Notes: generated by a model not told the origin, from the letters alone. Positions 15,664 to 24,445 are shown, counted from the stretch's first letter. The stretch is 64,000 nt of DNA from Xylanibacter ruminicola (GCA_015060625.1 SUYC01000009.1:62001-126000), one strand, 5' to 3'. Translations and numbers: made by a program.

Positions 15664-15693
15664 GCGTACCGTGTAGGTGCGTGCGCGGTACGC
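15664..15693. other. GC-rich hairpin after the vapE-like gene
   Basis: GCGTACCG (15664-15671) pairs perfectly with CGGTACGC (15686-15693) around a 14-nt GTGCGT-rich loop. It lies 12 bp beyond the vapE stop in an otherwise A/T-rich gap. There is no T-run on the minus strand, so it is not a standard terminator. Confidence 0.55.
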
Positions 15694-15704
15694 GTGAGGG
15701 ATTC

Positions 15705-17096
15705 CTAAAACAATGTGTCAAATGCGTCAAATATCACTTTGTTGTCTATCACCGACACCTCATCCTCGGGCTTGGCTTCCTGAGCCATCAGCGTTCTGTT
15801 CAGTTCGATGTCGGCACCGCTATAGGCCACCACGTTGTAGCCACGCTCACCACGCGATCGCTGGCTTACAAAACCCATGCTCTTCATAACACGTCCCAGT
15901 TTGTTGGGCGTCAATCGGTTTATCAGCAAGCCGCCAATGGTCTGCATAATCTCCGAAGCACTCACAAACTCGCATGCCTCACCCTTAGCAGGCACACGAT
16001 AGAACTTGCTTACCAGTTCGCGCTCGGGTTTCGACACCTCGAACCGTTTGTTATGCAGCTGCACAACATCCGTTTCCTTTTTCTCAAACCAATAGCGGAA
16101 TCCCTGCAGAAACAGGGCATAGGCCTGGGCAAAAATCTCATCGTGGTGGATAGGATACTCGTAGGGCGAACGGATACTCTCCACCTCGAACGGCAACCAG
16201 CGGCGGGTGCCCGTGTCGTCGTCGATAAACTGCAGGTTGTTACTGGTGCCACAGTAGCTGGCTATGTGTACACGACGTTCCGAATTGTGCGCATACGGTT
16301 TGCGGGCATCGGTAGCTTTGGTGGTCACAGCCCATTTCAGCCTACTCATTGCCTCTGTCTTCAGCGCATCTATCTCATCCAGACAAATCAGTCCGAACGA
16401 TGATAGTTTCAGCACCTCGTCCTTATCCATCTTACCGAAAGTAGAAGTAGAGTGGAAATAGGCCGACAGTTCGGGAGGTATCAGACTCTCAAGCCAACGG
16501 GTTTTGTAGATACCCTGTTCGCCTACCAGCACCAGCACTTCCTCGTTCACCACTTTCTCCTCCAGCCACCCTGCCACCACGCCCACCAGCCATTTACGCA
16601 GACAGGCGTAAAACAGCAGTTGCTCGTCGGGACCACCCTTTACGTTTACATCCATCGCTAACGAGAGTATGGGGTTAGTCGTCTCGTCCCACGGCGGCAG
16701 TCGGGTCAGATAGGCTTTCAGCGGATTATACAACGGCACAAAATCAGAGTCGATAACCTGCCAGATTTTCTTGGGATTCACATCTTTTTGTTTCGACAGC
16801 ATACTACACAACGAGTTCACTAGCCTGTCGCTCACCTCATACCAGCAGCCGGGCTTTCGCCATTCTATCAAGGGCGTATCACCCGTAGGGTATTTAATGC
16901 CCTTGGCTGCACCCGCACTGATTTCGGGCACCTTGAACTCGTCCTTACCCGTTATCACATTGTGACGCAGGTAGAGCGTGCCCATCAGGAATTTCTGTAT
17001 GTCCTCCTCAGAGGCACGCACCTCGCGCCAGTTCTTTTTGTGCTGAGTTTCCCCTTGCGCTGAGTGGGTTTTGGGGTCTTTGGTTTCTTCCTCCAT
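15705..17096 (-). CDS. VapE/virulence-associated E-like P-loop protein
   Basis: Predicted P-loop NTPase of 463 residues, of the superfamily-3-helicase-like kind found as primase-helicase parts in phages and phage satellites. Landmarks: modified Walker A LVGEQGIYKTRW (about 203-214), Walker B GLICLDEIDAL (about 247-257), sensor region ASYCGTSNNLQF followed by DDDTGTRRWLPFEV, and a C-terminal winged-helix-like part (SASEIMQTIGGLLINRL). An N-terminal primase domain is absent; the first 60 residues are charged and probably disordered. It is the largest gene of the cassette, with its own -7 box at 17138-17145. The family call is firm; the role in this setting is unknown. Confidence 0.9.
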   Translation of the reverse strand: MEEETKDPKTHSAQGETQHKKNWREVRASEEDIQKFLMGTLYLRHNVITGKDEFKVPEISAGAAKGIKYPTGDTPLIEWRKPGCWYEVSDRLVNSLCSMLSKQKDVNPKKIWQVIDSDFVPLYNPLKAYLTRLPPWDETTNPILSLAMDVNVKGGPDEQLLFYACLRKWLVGVVAGWLEEKVVNEEVLVLVGEQGIYKTRWLESLIPPELSAYFHSTSTFGKMDKDEVLKLSSFGLICLDEIDALKTEAMSRLKWAVTTKATDARKPYAHNSERRVHIASYCGTSNNLQFIDDDTGTRRWLPFEVESIRSPYEYPIHHDEIFAQAYALFLQGFRYWFEKKETDVVQLHNKRFEVSKPERELVSKFYRVPAKGEACEFVSASEIMQTIGGLLINRLTPNKLGRVMKSMGFVSQRSRGERGYNVVAYSGADIELNRTLMAQEAKPEDEVSVIDNKVIFDAFDTLF

Positions 17097-17137
17097 AATT
17101 ATAGTTTTATTGGTAAATCGTAATATTTAATCGGTGG

Positions 17138-17145
17138 CAAAGATA
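17138..17145 (-). promoter_or_regulatory. -7 box of the vapE-like gene
   Basis: TATCTTTG on the minus strand, 42 bp before the start codon, preceded by an A/T-rich stretch without a clear TTG. Confidence 0.6.
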
Positions 17146-17162
17146 ATTAAAAAACAAATGCC

Positions 17163-17226
17163 AACTACCTACTGGGGTACCTCCGGAGGTAGTAAAAAAT
17201 GTCCTGATGCTTGTTTGCACCAGGAC
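17163..17226 (-). terminator. Terminator of the unknown gene plus adjoining palindrome
   Basis: On the minus strand GTCCTGGTGC pairs with GCATCAGGAC (17201-17226) around a 6-nt loop and is followed by ATTTTTT: a convincing intrinsic terminator 14 bp after the stop at 17240. Immediately beyond it, 17164-17194 holds a second inverted repeat (ACTACCT with AGGTAGT) with an inner CTCCGGAG palindrome, which may be an additional structural site. Confidence 0.75.
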
Positions 17227-17239
17227 TTATTGCTATCGT

Positions 17240-17719
17240 TTATAACTTTTTTAGTTTTTCATTGAATTCGAGTGATTGGTGTTGGGATAGTGCGGTATTA
17301 TAATCGCTATGCATATTATTACGATGCCAAAGCTTCTCAAAAGTTTTCCATTTATCCTTGATACCAAGTCGCTCGGCCATTTCGTAAGCCAGCAAAGCCG
17401 ACAAGGTACGCGACAGTTTGGGTTGATAGTTTTCATCTACCCATCCTTTGTCCATCGCACTTTTCCACAGCAGCATCGCCTCCTTGGTAGCAAGGCAATC
17501 AGGAAGTTTAGTTGTATTCTGATTGATGTGGTTATCCTGTGGTGGTTTCTGTAGTTTAGCTGAATCGAATACCTGCGTATCGATATGATTGACGTACTGC
17601 GCCCCAGGGGCGATATAGTTTAAAGTAATGTGACTGCAATTCTTTTCTCCGTCTGCCTGATGCAGTCTCTCAAGCAGACGGTTTATTAATCTAAGTATTT
17701 TTACTTCACTTAAATCCAT
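17240..17719 (-). CDS. Unknown protein of the VapE cassette
   Basis: 159 residues, not recognised with confidence. Residues 1-25 form an amphipathic helix (EVKILRLINRLLERL). About 30-70 is polar and probably flexible (NQNTTKLPDC). About 75-159 is a helical domain containing LLWKSAMDKGWVDENYQPKL, then LSALLAYEMAERLGIKDKWKTFEKLW and an Asn/His-rich tail. The second half resembles C-terminal helical modules in short Bacteroidetes proteins next to mobile genes, but I cannot name a family. It has its own promoter (17944-17951), a long leader and a strong terminator, so it is a separate transcription unit in the cassette orientation. Confidence 0.65.
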   Translation of the reverse strand: MDLSEVKILRLINRLLERLHQADGEKNCSHITLNYIAPGAQYVNHIDTQVFDSAKLQKPPQDNHINQNTTKLPDCLATKEAMLLWKSAMDKGWVDENYQPKLSRTLSALLAYEMAERLGIKDKWKTFEKLWHRNNMHSDYNTALSQHQSLEFNEKLKKL

Positions 17720-17807
17720 GCCATTAATTTTTCTTGTTCTACAATGCTAAAAGAAAGAAACGGATAACGTGGACTTTTATATGTACAACATTATTCCTTA
17801 AGGCTCG

Positions 17808-17903
17808 TTACACCTGTTCGCGAATGCCATACACTAAAGCCCACGCCTCCGTATAGGATGCGTGAGCCAGCAGACATTCTTTCCCGCGATTTTTATAACG
17901 ATT
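17808..17903 (-). pseudogene. Possible gene remnant in the leader of the unknown gene
   Basis: A short open stretch without ATG reads ECLLAHASYTEAWALVYG followed by IREQV and a stop. Its composition is protein-like and it is bounded upstream by an in-frame stop (17904-17906). It may be the end of a lost gene or a conserved leader element. The rest of the 400-bp gap (17720-18120) shows only the promoter at 17944-17951. Confidence 0.3.
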
Positions 17904-17943
17904 TTAAAGGAATGGCAAGAAAGCTGTCATAACTCAGCGGGTG

Positions 17944-17951
17944 CAAAGATA
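17944..17951 (-). promoter_or_regulatory. -7 box of the unknown cassette gene
   Basis: TATCTTTG on the minus strand (in GTATCTTTGCACCC). It lies about 225 bp before the start at 17719, which implies an unusually long leader that includes the remnant at 17808-17903. Confidence 0.55.
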
Positions 17952-18120
17952 CTATTATTCTCTGAGACACCCAAATGTTTACGGTTTTTTATTTTTATGG
18001 ACTCATTTTTTCTTAGTTTAATGGTTCGACATGTTGTTTCTTATCTTTATAAATCGTGCAAATTCTTTGACGAGGGCAGTGTCAGCACGAAGGCTGACAA
18101 CTGCCCTAACGAGAGAGAAT

Positions 18121-20661
18121 TTATAGTCGGTTGCGCTCACTTTGTCCGGCATGGCTACCCTTATAGCGGCTTCGTGTTGCATTGAATTTCCATGAGAGGT
18201 TGATGCCGATGCGGCGGGTATCGCGATACTCCCTGAACTGGGTACGGACATTGATACCTCCGTAAGCCGTCATCTCGATGTAGCGGGTATGGAGGATGTC
18301 GTTGGCAAAGATGGCTACGCTAAGGCTCTTGTCTTTGAGAAACTGGTGACTCAGCCGGAGGTCTATTCCGCCTGTGGTCTTTGTCTGCGAGCAGCCCTGC
18401 TCATTGTAGGGCTCCAGTTCCATTCTGATGTTTAGCAACCAGTCGTGTGGCAGTGATAATGTATTGTCAAGATTAAAGTAGGTACCAAGTCCGTTCCACT
18501 TATGCTTGATGCCGATGGCTTCTAAGTCTCGGTTGTTGAAATAGAAATCTGCAGAGTAGTTCATCTGCCAGATACCAATCTTTGGCGAGACGCTAACTTC
18601 CATTCCGTAATTCTGGCTTTTGGGCACATTGCGGCGGTCATCGAGTATTACGCCTGGATGGTCTATATCATCATAGGCGACCTGAAAAGAATAGTTGAGG
18701 TTCTTGATGTATTGGTAATACAACTCGGCGTGAACCCATCGGTAGTTAGTCGTCCATGAGACATAATGGGTTGTTGTAGGGCTAAGGTAAGGGTTTCCAG
18801 TCTGGTACTCGTATTTGCTGCGATAGTTGATGGCAGTGCTGAGCGTGGAATAAGCGGGATTGCGCCGGAAGCATTGATAACTGAAGGTGTGCGTCCATCG
18901 ATCTGTGCGGTAACTTAGCGAGAGGCGCGGGATGAGCACATGATAGTCCGGGCTCTGTTCGGCATCTTTACGACCATTGGTTTCGTAGTCGTTGTGCTCG
19001 TTCTGCCATCGCAATCCGGCATTGAGATTGAACTTCCTCACTTGCAGGGCATAGTTGGCGAACAGTGACCACGTCACGGTCTGTTGGTGTACGCTGTTGT
19101 CGGCAGAGAAACCGCTTTGGGTGAAGTCACTTTTGCGGTCCACTCCCGATACTTCCTCGCCAAAGGTCAGGGTCCCCGAGGGGATAGGGGCTGTGACAAC
19201 GAGTTTCTCTGCCAGCAGGTTGTTCTTGGTCAGCGTCTTGCTGCCGACTCCCTTCTCGCCAACGGTGCCACCTTCCATATTGCTCTCAGAGTGTCCACCG
19301 TAGTAGTCGGCGCTGAAGTCCAGTTTCCACTTGCCGATTTCTCCGACGTAATAGGCATTCACGGCATGTTCCATCCAAGGCTTCAGGGAGGTGACCGTCT
19401 TGTTGGTCTCCGCTTCCTTGAATTGACTGTCACGCCACACCTCCTCGTCAGTTTCTATACTACGTGTCGCATCGGTGATATAGTTGTTGGCGGTGTAGGT
19501 CAGTCCGAGAGAATGTTTCTCGGATATCTCCCAGTTCCAGCCGAGGTCGGCAAAATAGTAGTTGTAGCGGTTGAGAAAAGTGTTTTCTTTCTTGAAGTCC
19601 CACGTGCTGGAAGCCTGTAGTTGGTCGTTGGCAGTGGCGTTAACCACCAGGTTGTTGCTCGTCAGAAACCCTCGGGCAAAGAAGTCCATGCCATTGCGGG
19701 TGCGATAGTTCAGGGCTGCATTGCCATTGGCATAGTATTCCTTGCCTTGGCTGTAGACAGCGGAGAAGTTGCCGCTCCAGCCCTCGCCCGTCTTGCGGAT
19801 GGTCTTGAGGCGGATGACGGAGGTTACTTCTGCTCCATACTCTACGCCTGGGTTTGTAATTATCTCAGCTGACAGGATCTCGTCGGCACGGAGGCGATTC
19901 AACTCATCCTCATTGCGCACCTTTTTATTGTTGATATAGACTTCTGGTTTGCCGTGACCTGCAATCTCGCCATTGCTCATCATCAATGGCAGGTGAGTGA
20001 GCATATCCGTAACAGAGCCGAATTGTTCTAATGGCGTTCCCTGCACGGTGACCTTTAATCCATTGTCTGTTGCGGTATATAAAAGCCTTTGGCCCTTCAC
20101 CGTTACCCCTTTCAGCGTCAACGTTTCTGGCTGCATCCGTATCGTGCCGATTTCTTTGGTGTTACATTGCTTGTAAATCGTCTTGTAGCCGACAAAAGAT
20201 ATTCTTGCAAGGACTGGTTTTTGTTCGCAGGGAATAACAAAGAGACCGCTTTCATTCGATACTCCACCAGTAATCAGCGTGGAATCCTGAGGCGAAAGCA
20301 GGGCGATGTTGGCGTAGGCTACGGGCAGGCCTTGCTCGTCGATGATAGTACCCTTGTAGCGGTTGGCGGTTTTCTGCGGACACTCGACGGTGATTTCTGT
20401 GCTGTCGATGCTCATGCGGATAGGATAGAAGCCTATCATCTGACGGATGGCATCGGGCACGGACTTGCGATGAATAGAGGTAGTGATGCGGAAGTCCTCC
20501 AGTTCGTTGTAGAGGAAACTGATGGTGTAGTCCTCGGTCTGCTCGTTCAGTTGGCGCAGGGCCTCGCTGAGCGACACATTATTATATTCGCGTGTGACTC
20601 TTTGGGCTTTTACCGAAATAGCTACACTTATGAATAGCAGAAGTATTATGACTCTTTTCAT
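18121..20661 (-). CDS. STN-domain outer-membrane beta-barrel receptor (paralogue B)
   Basis: Predicted outer-membrane receptor that could pass a signal to the anti-sigma protein encoded upstream. From the ATG at 20661 it has 846 residues: signal peptide (MKRVIILLLFISVAISVKAQ), STN domain (about 21-105; YNNVSLSEALRQLNEQ, then AIRQMIGFYPIRM), carboxypeptidase-like domain (about 108-190; GTIIDEQGLPVAYANIALL), plug (MLTHLPLMM, YINNKKVR, ILSAEIITNPGVEYGAE) and a barrel of the OMP_b-brl_3 type ending YKGSHAGQSERNRL. A longer start at 20757 is rejected because it runs into the preceding gene and spoils the signal peptide. It lies 10 bp after paralogue A; its N-terminal 190 residues are nearly identical to A while its barrel resembles the receptor at 32942-35512. 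Confidence 0.88.
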   Translation of the reverse strand: MKRVIILLLFISVAISVKAQRVTREYNNVSLSEALRQLNEQTEDYTISFLYNELEDFRITTSIHRKSVPDAIRQMIGFYPIRMSIDSTEITVECPQKTANRYKGTIIDEQGLPVAYANIALLSPQDSTLITGGVSNESGLFVIPCEQKPVLARISFVGYKTIYKQCNTKEIGTIRMQPETLTLKGVTVKGQRLLYTATDNGLKVTVQGTPLEQFGSVTDMLTHLPLMMSNGEIAGHGKPEVYINNKKVRNEDELNRLRADEILSAEIITNPGVEYGAEVTSVIRLKTIRKTGEGWSGNFSAVYSQGKEYYANGNAALNYRTRNGMDFFARGFLTSNNLVVNATANDQLQASSTWDFKKENTFLNRYNYYFADLGWNWEISEKHSLGLTYTANNYITDATRSIETDEEVWRDSQFKEAETNKTVTSLKPWMEHAVNAYYVGEIGKWKLDFSADYYGGHSESNMEGGTVGEKGVGSKTLTKNNLLAEKLVVTAPIPSGTLTFGEEVSGVDRKSDFTQSGFSADNSVHQQTVTWSLFANYALQVRKFNLNAGLRWQNEHNDYETNGRKDAEQSPDYHVLIPRLSLSYRTDRWTHTFSYQCFRRNPAYSTLSTAINYRSKYEYQTGNPYLSPTTTHYVSWTTNYRWVHAELYYQYIKNLNYSFQVAYDDIDHPGVILDDRRNVPKSQNYGMEVSVSPKIGIWQMNYSADFYFNNRDLEAIGIKHKWNGLGTYFNLDNTLSLPHDWLLNIRMELEPYNEQGCSQTKTTGGIDLRLSHQFLKDKSLSVAIFANDILHTRYIEMTAYGGINVRTQFREYRDTRRIGINLSWKFNATRSRYKGSHAGQSERNRL

Positions 20662-20671
20662 CTTGTTTACA

Positions 20672-23203
20672 TTAATAACCCATTCGCGAGGTGTCCACCT
20701 CCTTCTTTTTCTTCTCCTTGAAGTTGCCGATGCGGTAGATTGCGGTGAGCGAGGCACTGGCGTAGTTCATCCAGACACGCATGGCGTAGTCCTGGTTGGC
20801 GACGGTGGAACGGGTGTTGGCGTAGCAGTTGAAGATGTTGTTGGCTTTGGCTATGACACTCCACTTGCCGTTGTCGGAGTTCCAGCGCAGCGAGGCATTC
20901 AGATAGAACAGCGGACTGATGTCGTAGACGCCTTGGATGGCCTTCGACTGGAAGAACGGATTGAGGATGAACTGGATGCTATGCCGCTGGGACAGTTTGG
21001 CCACCGCTGTTCCTCCGAGGATGGCCGAGAGGCGGGTGCGGTCGAAGGGTAGGTCGAAGAAGTTGCTGCTCTTGTCGTGACGGTAGAGGCCCGTGGCATT
21101 GACGGTACCGTTGAGCCACTGGCCGACATGGAACTGCGCCGAGGCTTGCAGACCGTAGTAGTTGGAGTAGTCGAAGTTGGTCTCCTTCATGATGACGGCC
21201 ATTCGGTCGGAGGTCTGATAGGGGAGCTGCACGAAGTAGTCAGGCTCAAACTCGGCAAAGGCAGTGAACGTGTACTTGTGGTTCAATTGCCACATGAGGT
21301 TTACCTCATATTTCGACATGGGCTTCAGGTCGGGATTGCCCCATATCTCTGTATAGGCCGAGGCGTAGTAGATGCTGCTCATGGTGCTCCAGTAGGAGGG
21401 ATAGACGGCCTCGCTGCTGAACGAGAGATTGAGCATATTCTTTGGGTTGATGTTCCACATGGCGTTGAACTGCGGATAGACGCGCCACTCGTTCCACTTG
21501 GTGGCATGGTATTGCTCCATCGTCAGCGAGGCGTCGAGGCTTAGCGACTTGCCTATCTGCTTGCTCAGTCCGGCGTAGGCATTCAGGATGCGCTCGTCGT
21601 AATCAACGCTGCTGGTGGCGTCGGGCATGGGCTGCTGGTTCTGGTCGAGGGTGGTCTGATCGCTGTTGTTGTTCGTGAACTGCGCCTTTGCCCCGTAGTT
21701 CAGTTCCCAGTCATTGGGCAGCGCGTGGGTCTGGTCGGCGGTGAAGAGCCACTTGCTGACTTTCTGGCGACTATCGACTAACAGGTTTCGGTTGATGTCG
21801 TACAGTTCGCCCTCAAGGCTTTGCGTACGAGGCTCCTGATAGTTGGTGTACGAAACGCCAAGTTGCAGACCGAACGGAGCCGCATAGTTGACATCGACGT
21901 TGTGCAGGTAAGTGTGCTCACGGGAATGTTGCGTGGACTGGGCCGTACCTGTCGTGGTGTTGGTGGAGCGGGTGGAGTTCCACTGTCCCGTATAGGCCAG
22001 GCATAGGCGATGGTCGTCAGCGATGGCATAGTCCATGCCAATGCGGTACTCATGATCGATGCCGTCGCTGCGGTTGCGTGTCTTGTCTTCGTAAGCAATG
22101 CGCTTGTCGCCCAACGTATGGTTGGCTTCGTGCTCCACCTGTCCGTAATTTGCCCCATCGGTGAACGTGTACGACATATCCAGTCCAAGTTTGTTATGGT
22201 TGTAGATAAAACTGCCGCCCGCATAGCCTGTGCCGTATTTATTCTGCTGCCAGCCTCCCTTCAGTTGGCCTGAGAATTGGTTCGTTCCTGCGAAGTCCTT
22301 TGTGACAATATTGATTGCCATGCCTCGCACATGATATTTCGCAGGAGCCGACGGCATTACCTCGGCCTTGGCCAGCATGGCGGCGGGCATAGATTTCAAT
22401 CGCTCCACCACTTTGTCGGCACTGAGCGTCGTCGCCTTGCCGTTGATGATGAGCGTCACGGCTTGTCCGCAAAACGTAAGGTTTTCGCCCGTGTCAATCA
22501 CGCCAGGAATACGTGTAAGAGCCTCGTAGGCGTTATCGGCAGGATAGACTTCAAGGAGCATCGGCATGTTGTAGGTCAGATGTCCGTTTTCTGCCTTTGA
22601 GAAAATACGATCGCCCGTCACCTTCACACCATTCAGCATAATAGTCTCAGGCTTGAGGCGAATATTTCTGGCATTTCGTGAATCAAACATGACGAATTTT
22701 GTTTTATATCCTACGAATGATATGCGGGCAAGGACGGGCTGCTGCTCACAGGGAATGACGAAGAGACCGCTCTCGTTCGACACGCCACCGGTAATCAGCG
22801 TGGAGTCCTGAGGCGAAAGCAGGGCGATGTTGGCGTAGGCTACGGGCTGGCCTTGCTCGTCGATGACGGTGCCCTTGTAGCGGAGGGCTGTCTTCTGCGG
22901 ACACTCGACGATGATTTCCTGTTGGCTGGGATTGGCTATCCCCGGCTCAACGGTCATTCGGATGGGATAGAAGCCTATCATCTGACGGATGGCATCGGGC
23001 ACGGTCTTGCGGTGTACCGAAGTGGTGATGTGGAAGTCCTCCAGTTCGTTGTAGAGGAAACTGATGGTGTATTCTTCGCTTTGCTCATTCAACTGGCGCA
23101 GAGCCTCGCTGAGCGACACATTATTATATTTGTGTGTAATACGCTGAGCTGTTGCCGCCATGAATAGCATACAGCAGATGAAAGTAAAAATGATTCTTCT
23201 CAT
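20672..23203 (-). CDS. STN-domain outer-membrane beta-barrel receptor (paralogue A)
   Basis: 843 residues with signal peptide (MRRIIFTFICCMLFMAATAQ), STN domain (about 21-110), carboxypeptidase-like domain (about 118-200; GTVIDEQGQPVAYANIALL), plug (ALTRIPGVIDTGEN, LIINGKATTLSADKV) and a barrel ending FKEKKKKEVDTSRMGY. The first two domains are almost the same as in paralogue B, but plug and barrel are different, so the two may sense different ligands while addressing the same anti-sigma partner. A 9-residue insertion (about 87-95, PGIANPSQQ) separates the STN domains. It follows the DUF4974 protein by 3 bp in a sigma/anti-sigma/receptor/receptor operon. Confidence 0.88.
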   Translation of the reverse strand: MRRIIFTFICCMLFMAATAQRITHKYNNVSLSEALRQLNEQSEEYTISFLYNELEDFHITTSVHRKTVPDAIRQMIGFYPIRMTVEPGIANPSQQEIIVECPQKTALRYKGTVIDEQGQPVAYANIALLSPQDSTLITGGVSNESGLFVIPCEQQPVLARISFVGYKTKFVMFDSRNARNIRLKPETIMLNGVKVTGDRIFSKAENGHLTYNMPMLLEVYPADNAYEALTRIPGVIDTGENLTFCGQAVTLIINGKATTLSADKVVERLKSMPAAMLAKAEVMPSAPAKYHVRGMAINIVTKDFAGTNQFSGQLKGGWQQNKYGTGYAGGSFIYNHNKLGLDMSYTFTDGANYGQVEHEANHTLGDKRIAYEDKTRNRSDGIDHEYRIGMDYAIADDHRLCLAYTGQWNSTRSTNTTTGTAQSTQHSREHTYLHNVDVNYAAPFGLQLGVSYTNYQEPRTQSLEGELYDINRNLLVDSRQKVSKWLFTADQTHALPNDWELNYGAKAQFTNNNSDQTTLDQNQQPMPDATSSVDYDERILNAYAGLSKQIGKSLSLDASLTMEQYHATKWNEWRVYPQFNAMWNINPKNMLNLSFSSEAVYPSYWSTMSSIYYASAYTEIWGNPDLKPMSKYEVNLMWQLNHKYTFTAFAEFEPDYFVQLPYQTSDRMAVIMKETNFDYSNYYGLQASAQFHVGQWLNGTVNATGLYRHDKSSNFFDLPFDRTRLSAILGGTAVAKLSQRHSIQFILNPFFQSKAIQGVYDISPLFYLNASLRWNSDNGKWSVIAKANNIFNCYANTRSTVANQDYAMRVWMNYASASLTAIYRIGNFKEKKKKEVDTSRMGY

Positions 23204-23206
23204 GGC

Positions 23207-23830
23207 TTATTCCACTACTATTTTGTTGTCCTTCAGTTCTATGGTGATGCTCTCGAAGAGGTTGAGCCGATGCAGCACGACTTCAAGCGTCTCGTTCTGC
23301 TTCCACACGAAATAGAAACGGAGTTGGCGGGCATCTTCGTTCTGGAATTCCACCTCCTTGTTATAATAGGCAGCTATCTGTGGCATCATCTTATCCAATG
23401 AAACATTGTCGAAAACAATGGGCATTGTTGTGGTTGTCGTGTCCGTCTTGACAGTATCTGTCGGCAATGCCGATGTAGGTTTGGCAGATATGGTTTGCTC
23501 TGCCTGCATAGTCTGTGGTTTGGGATTGCTAACCATACGCACGATGTGGATGGCTGCAAAAGCCACTCCTACCGTAAAGAGGATGCCGATGATGCCTGCT
23601 GCAACCTTGTAAGGGACAATTTCCATCAGTTTCTTAATGGTGGCTGTGGGTGGCTCGTCTTTTTCAAGGGCTTCTAATTCATCAGCGTGTTCCGCTGCGA
23701 ACTTTTCCCATTCCTCGTCAACGGGGATGGATTCCTTTTCGACTTCCCGCTTCACAAAGGCTTGCTTCGTCAGCGCGAGCAATTCCTGGTTCTCTGCTTC
23801 TAACTGGTCAAATTTGTCTTTCTGTTCCAT
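23207..23830 (-). CDS. Short DUF4974 membrane protein, probable anti-sigma factor
   Basis: 207 residues: cytoplasmic N-terminal part (1-75, acidic and charged), one membrane helix (about 77-98; VAAGIIGILFTVGVAFAAI), a Thr/Pro-rich linker, and a periplasmic DUF4974 domain (about 140-207; FDNVSLDKMMPQIAAYYNKE, RLNLFESITIELKDNKIVV). Usual FecR-like anti-sigma proteins exceed 300 residues and carry a FecR domain between helix and DUF4974; that middle domain is missing here. DUF4974 has the STN fold, the same fold as the receptor's N-terminal domain. It lies between the sigma and receptor genes with 3-5 bp gaps. The anti-sigma role is inferred from context. Confidence 0.8.
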   Translation of the reverse strand: MEQKDKFDQLEAENQELLALTKQAFVKREVEKESIPVDEEWEKFAAEHADELEALEKDEPPTATIKKLMEIVPYKVAAGIIGILFTVGVAFAAIHIVRMVSNPKPQTMQAEQTISAKPTSALPTDTVKTDTTTTTMPIVFDNVSLDKMMPQIAAYYNKEVEFQNEDARQLRFYFVWKQNETLEVVLHRLNLFESITIELKDNKIVVE

Positions 23831-23835
23831 ATTAG

Positions 23836-24336
23836 TTATCGTTTTGCTGTTTGTTGCTGAAAATGTTCCTTGATTCGCTGTACCGACTGCGACAGATGGT
23901 TGTAAACTGTCACTTTGGTCACGCCCACGGTCTGCGCTACTTCCTCGTAACTCATCTCACGGATAAACCGCAGTCGGAAGATCTGCTGGCTGAGTGGTGG
24001 CAGTTCCGCCTCGATGAATTGCATCAGCCGTTCCAGACGGTCGTCAGCATTCATCGAAACGATCTGGCTCTGCATTGACTCCTGCAAGAAGAACTTTTCC
24101 ACCCGCTCCCGTATCAACTTGTGGCTAATCACGTCGCGGCAGCGGTTGCGCACGGCAGTCATCAGGTAGCCTTCCATTCTGTCCTTCTGTGGCCTGTCAC
24201 CATCCCGTAACAGTCGGGCGAAGATGTCGCTCACCACGTCCTTGCTCTCGTCGGCATCATAGAGCATCGTCCTTGCCAGACGGTACATCTTGGCATAATG
24301 CTGACGGTATATGTCTTCAAATTCTTTTTTCGTCAT
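23836..24336 (-). CDS. ECF RNA polymerase sigma factor (Bacteroidetes type)
   Basis: 166-residue ECF sigma factor. Region 2 is visible as YRQHYAKMYRLARTMLYDADESKDVVSD and region 4 as LPPLSQQIFRLRFIREMSYEEVAQTVGVTKVTVYNHL (split: recognition helix VTKVTVYNHLSQSVQRI). First gene of a four-gene operon with the DUF4974 protein and two receptors. The preceding 260 bp hold a degenerate copy of the intergenic repeat (24446-24521). Before the start, the minus strand has GTTATCGTTTTG near 24390, similar in its -35-like part to the motif before the other sigma gene, but the -10-like part differs. Confidence 0.93.
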   Translation of the reverse strand: MTKKEFEDIYRQHYAKMYRLARTMLYDADESKDVVSDIFARLLRDGDRPQKDRMEGYLMTAVRNRCRDVISHKLIRERVEKFFLQESMQSQIVSMNADDRLERLMQFIEAELPPLSQQIFRLRFIREMSYEEVAQTVGVTKVTVYNHLSQSVQRIKEHFQQQTAKR

Positions 24337-24445
24337 AATTATTAATCATATACAACAAGGACGATTCAGTGAACCGAAAAACTAAGCAAAACGATAACTT
24401 TTTTCAAATTTCCTTCATTTCTCTACTGTCTTTTGTCATTTCGTG

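Noticed and set aside
14110..17719. Intact prophage
   Set aside because: Amidase and VapE-like genes suggest phage ancestry, but no capsid, terminase, portal, tail or integrase gene is present.
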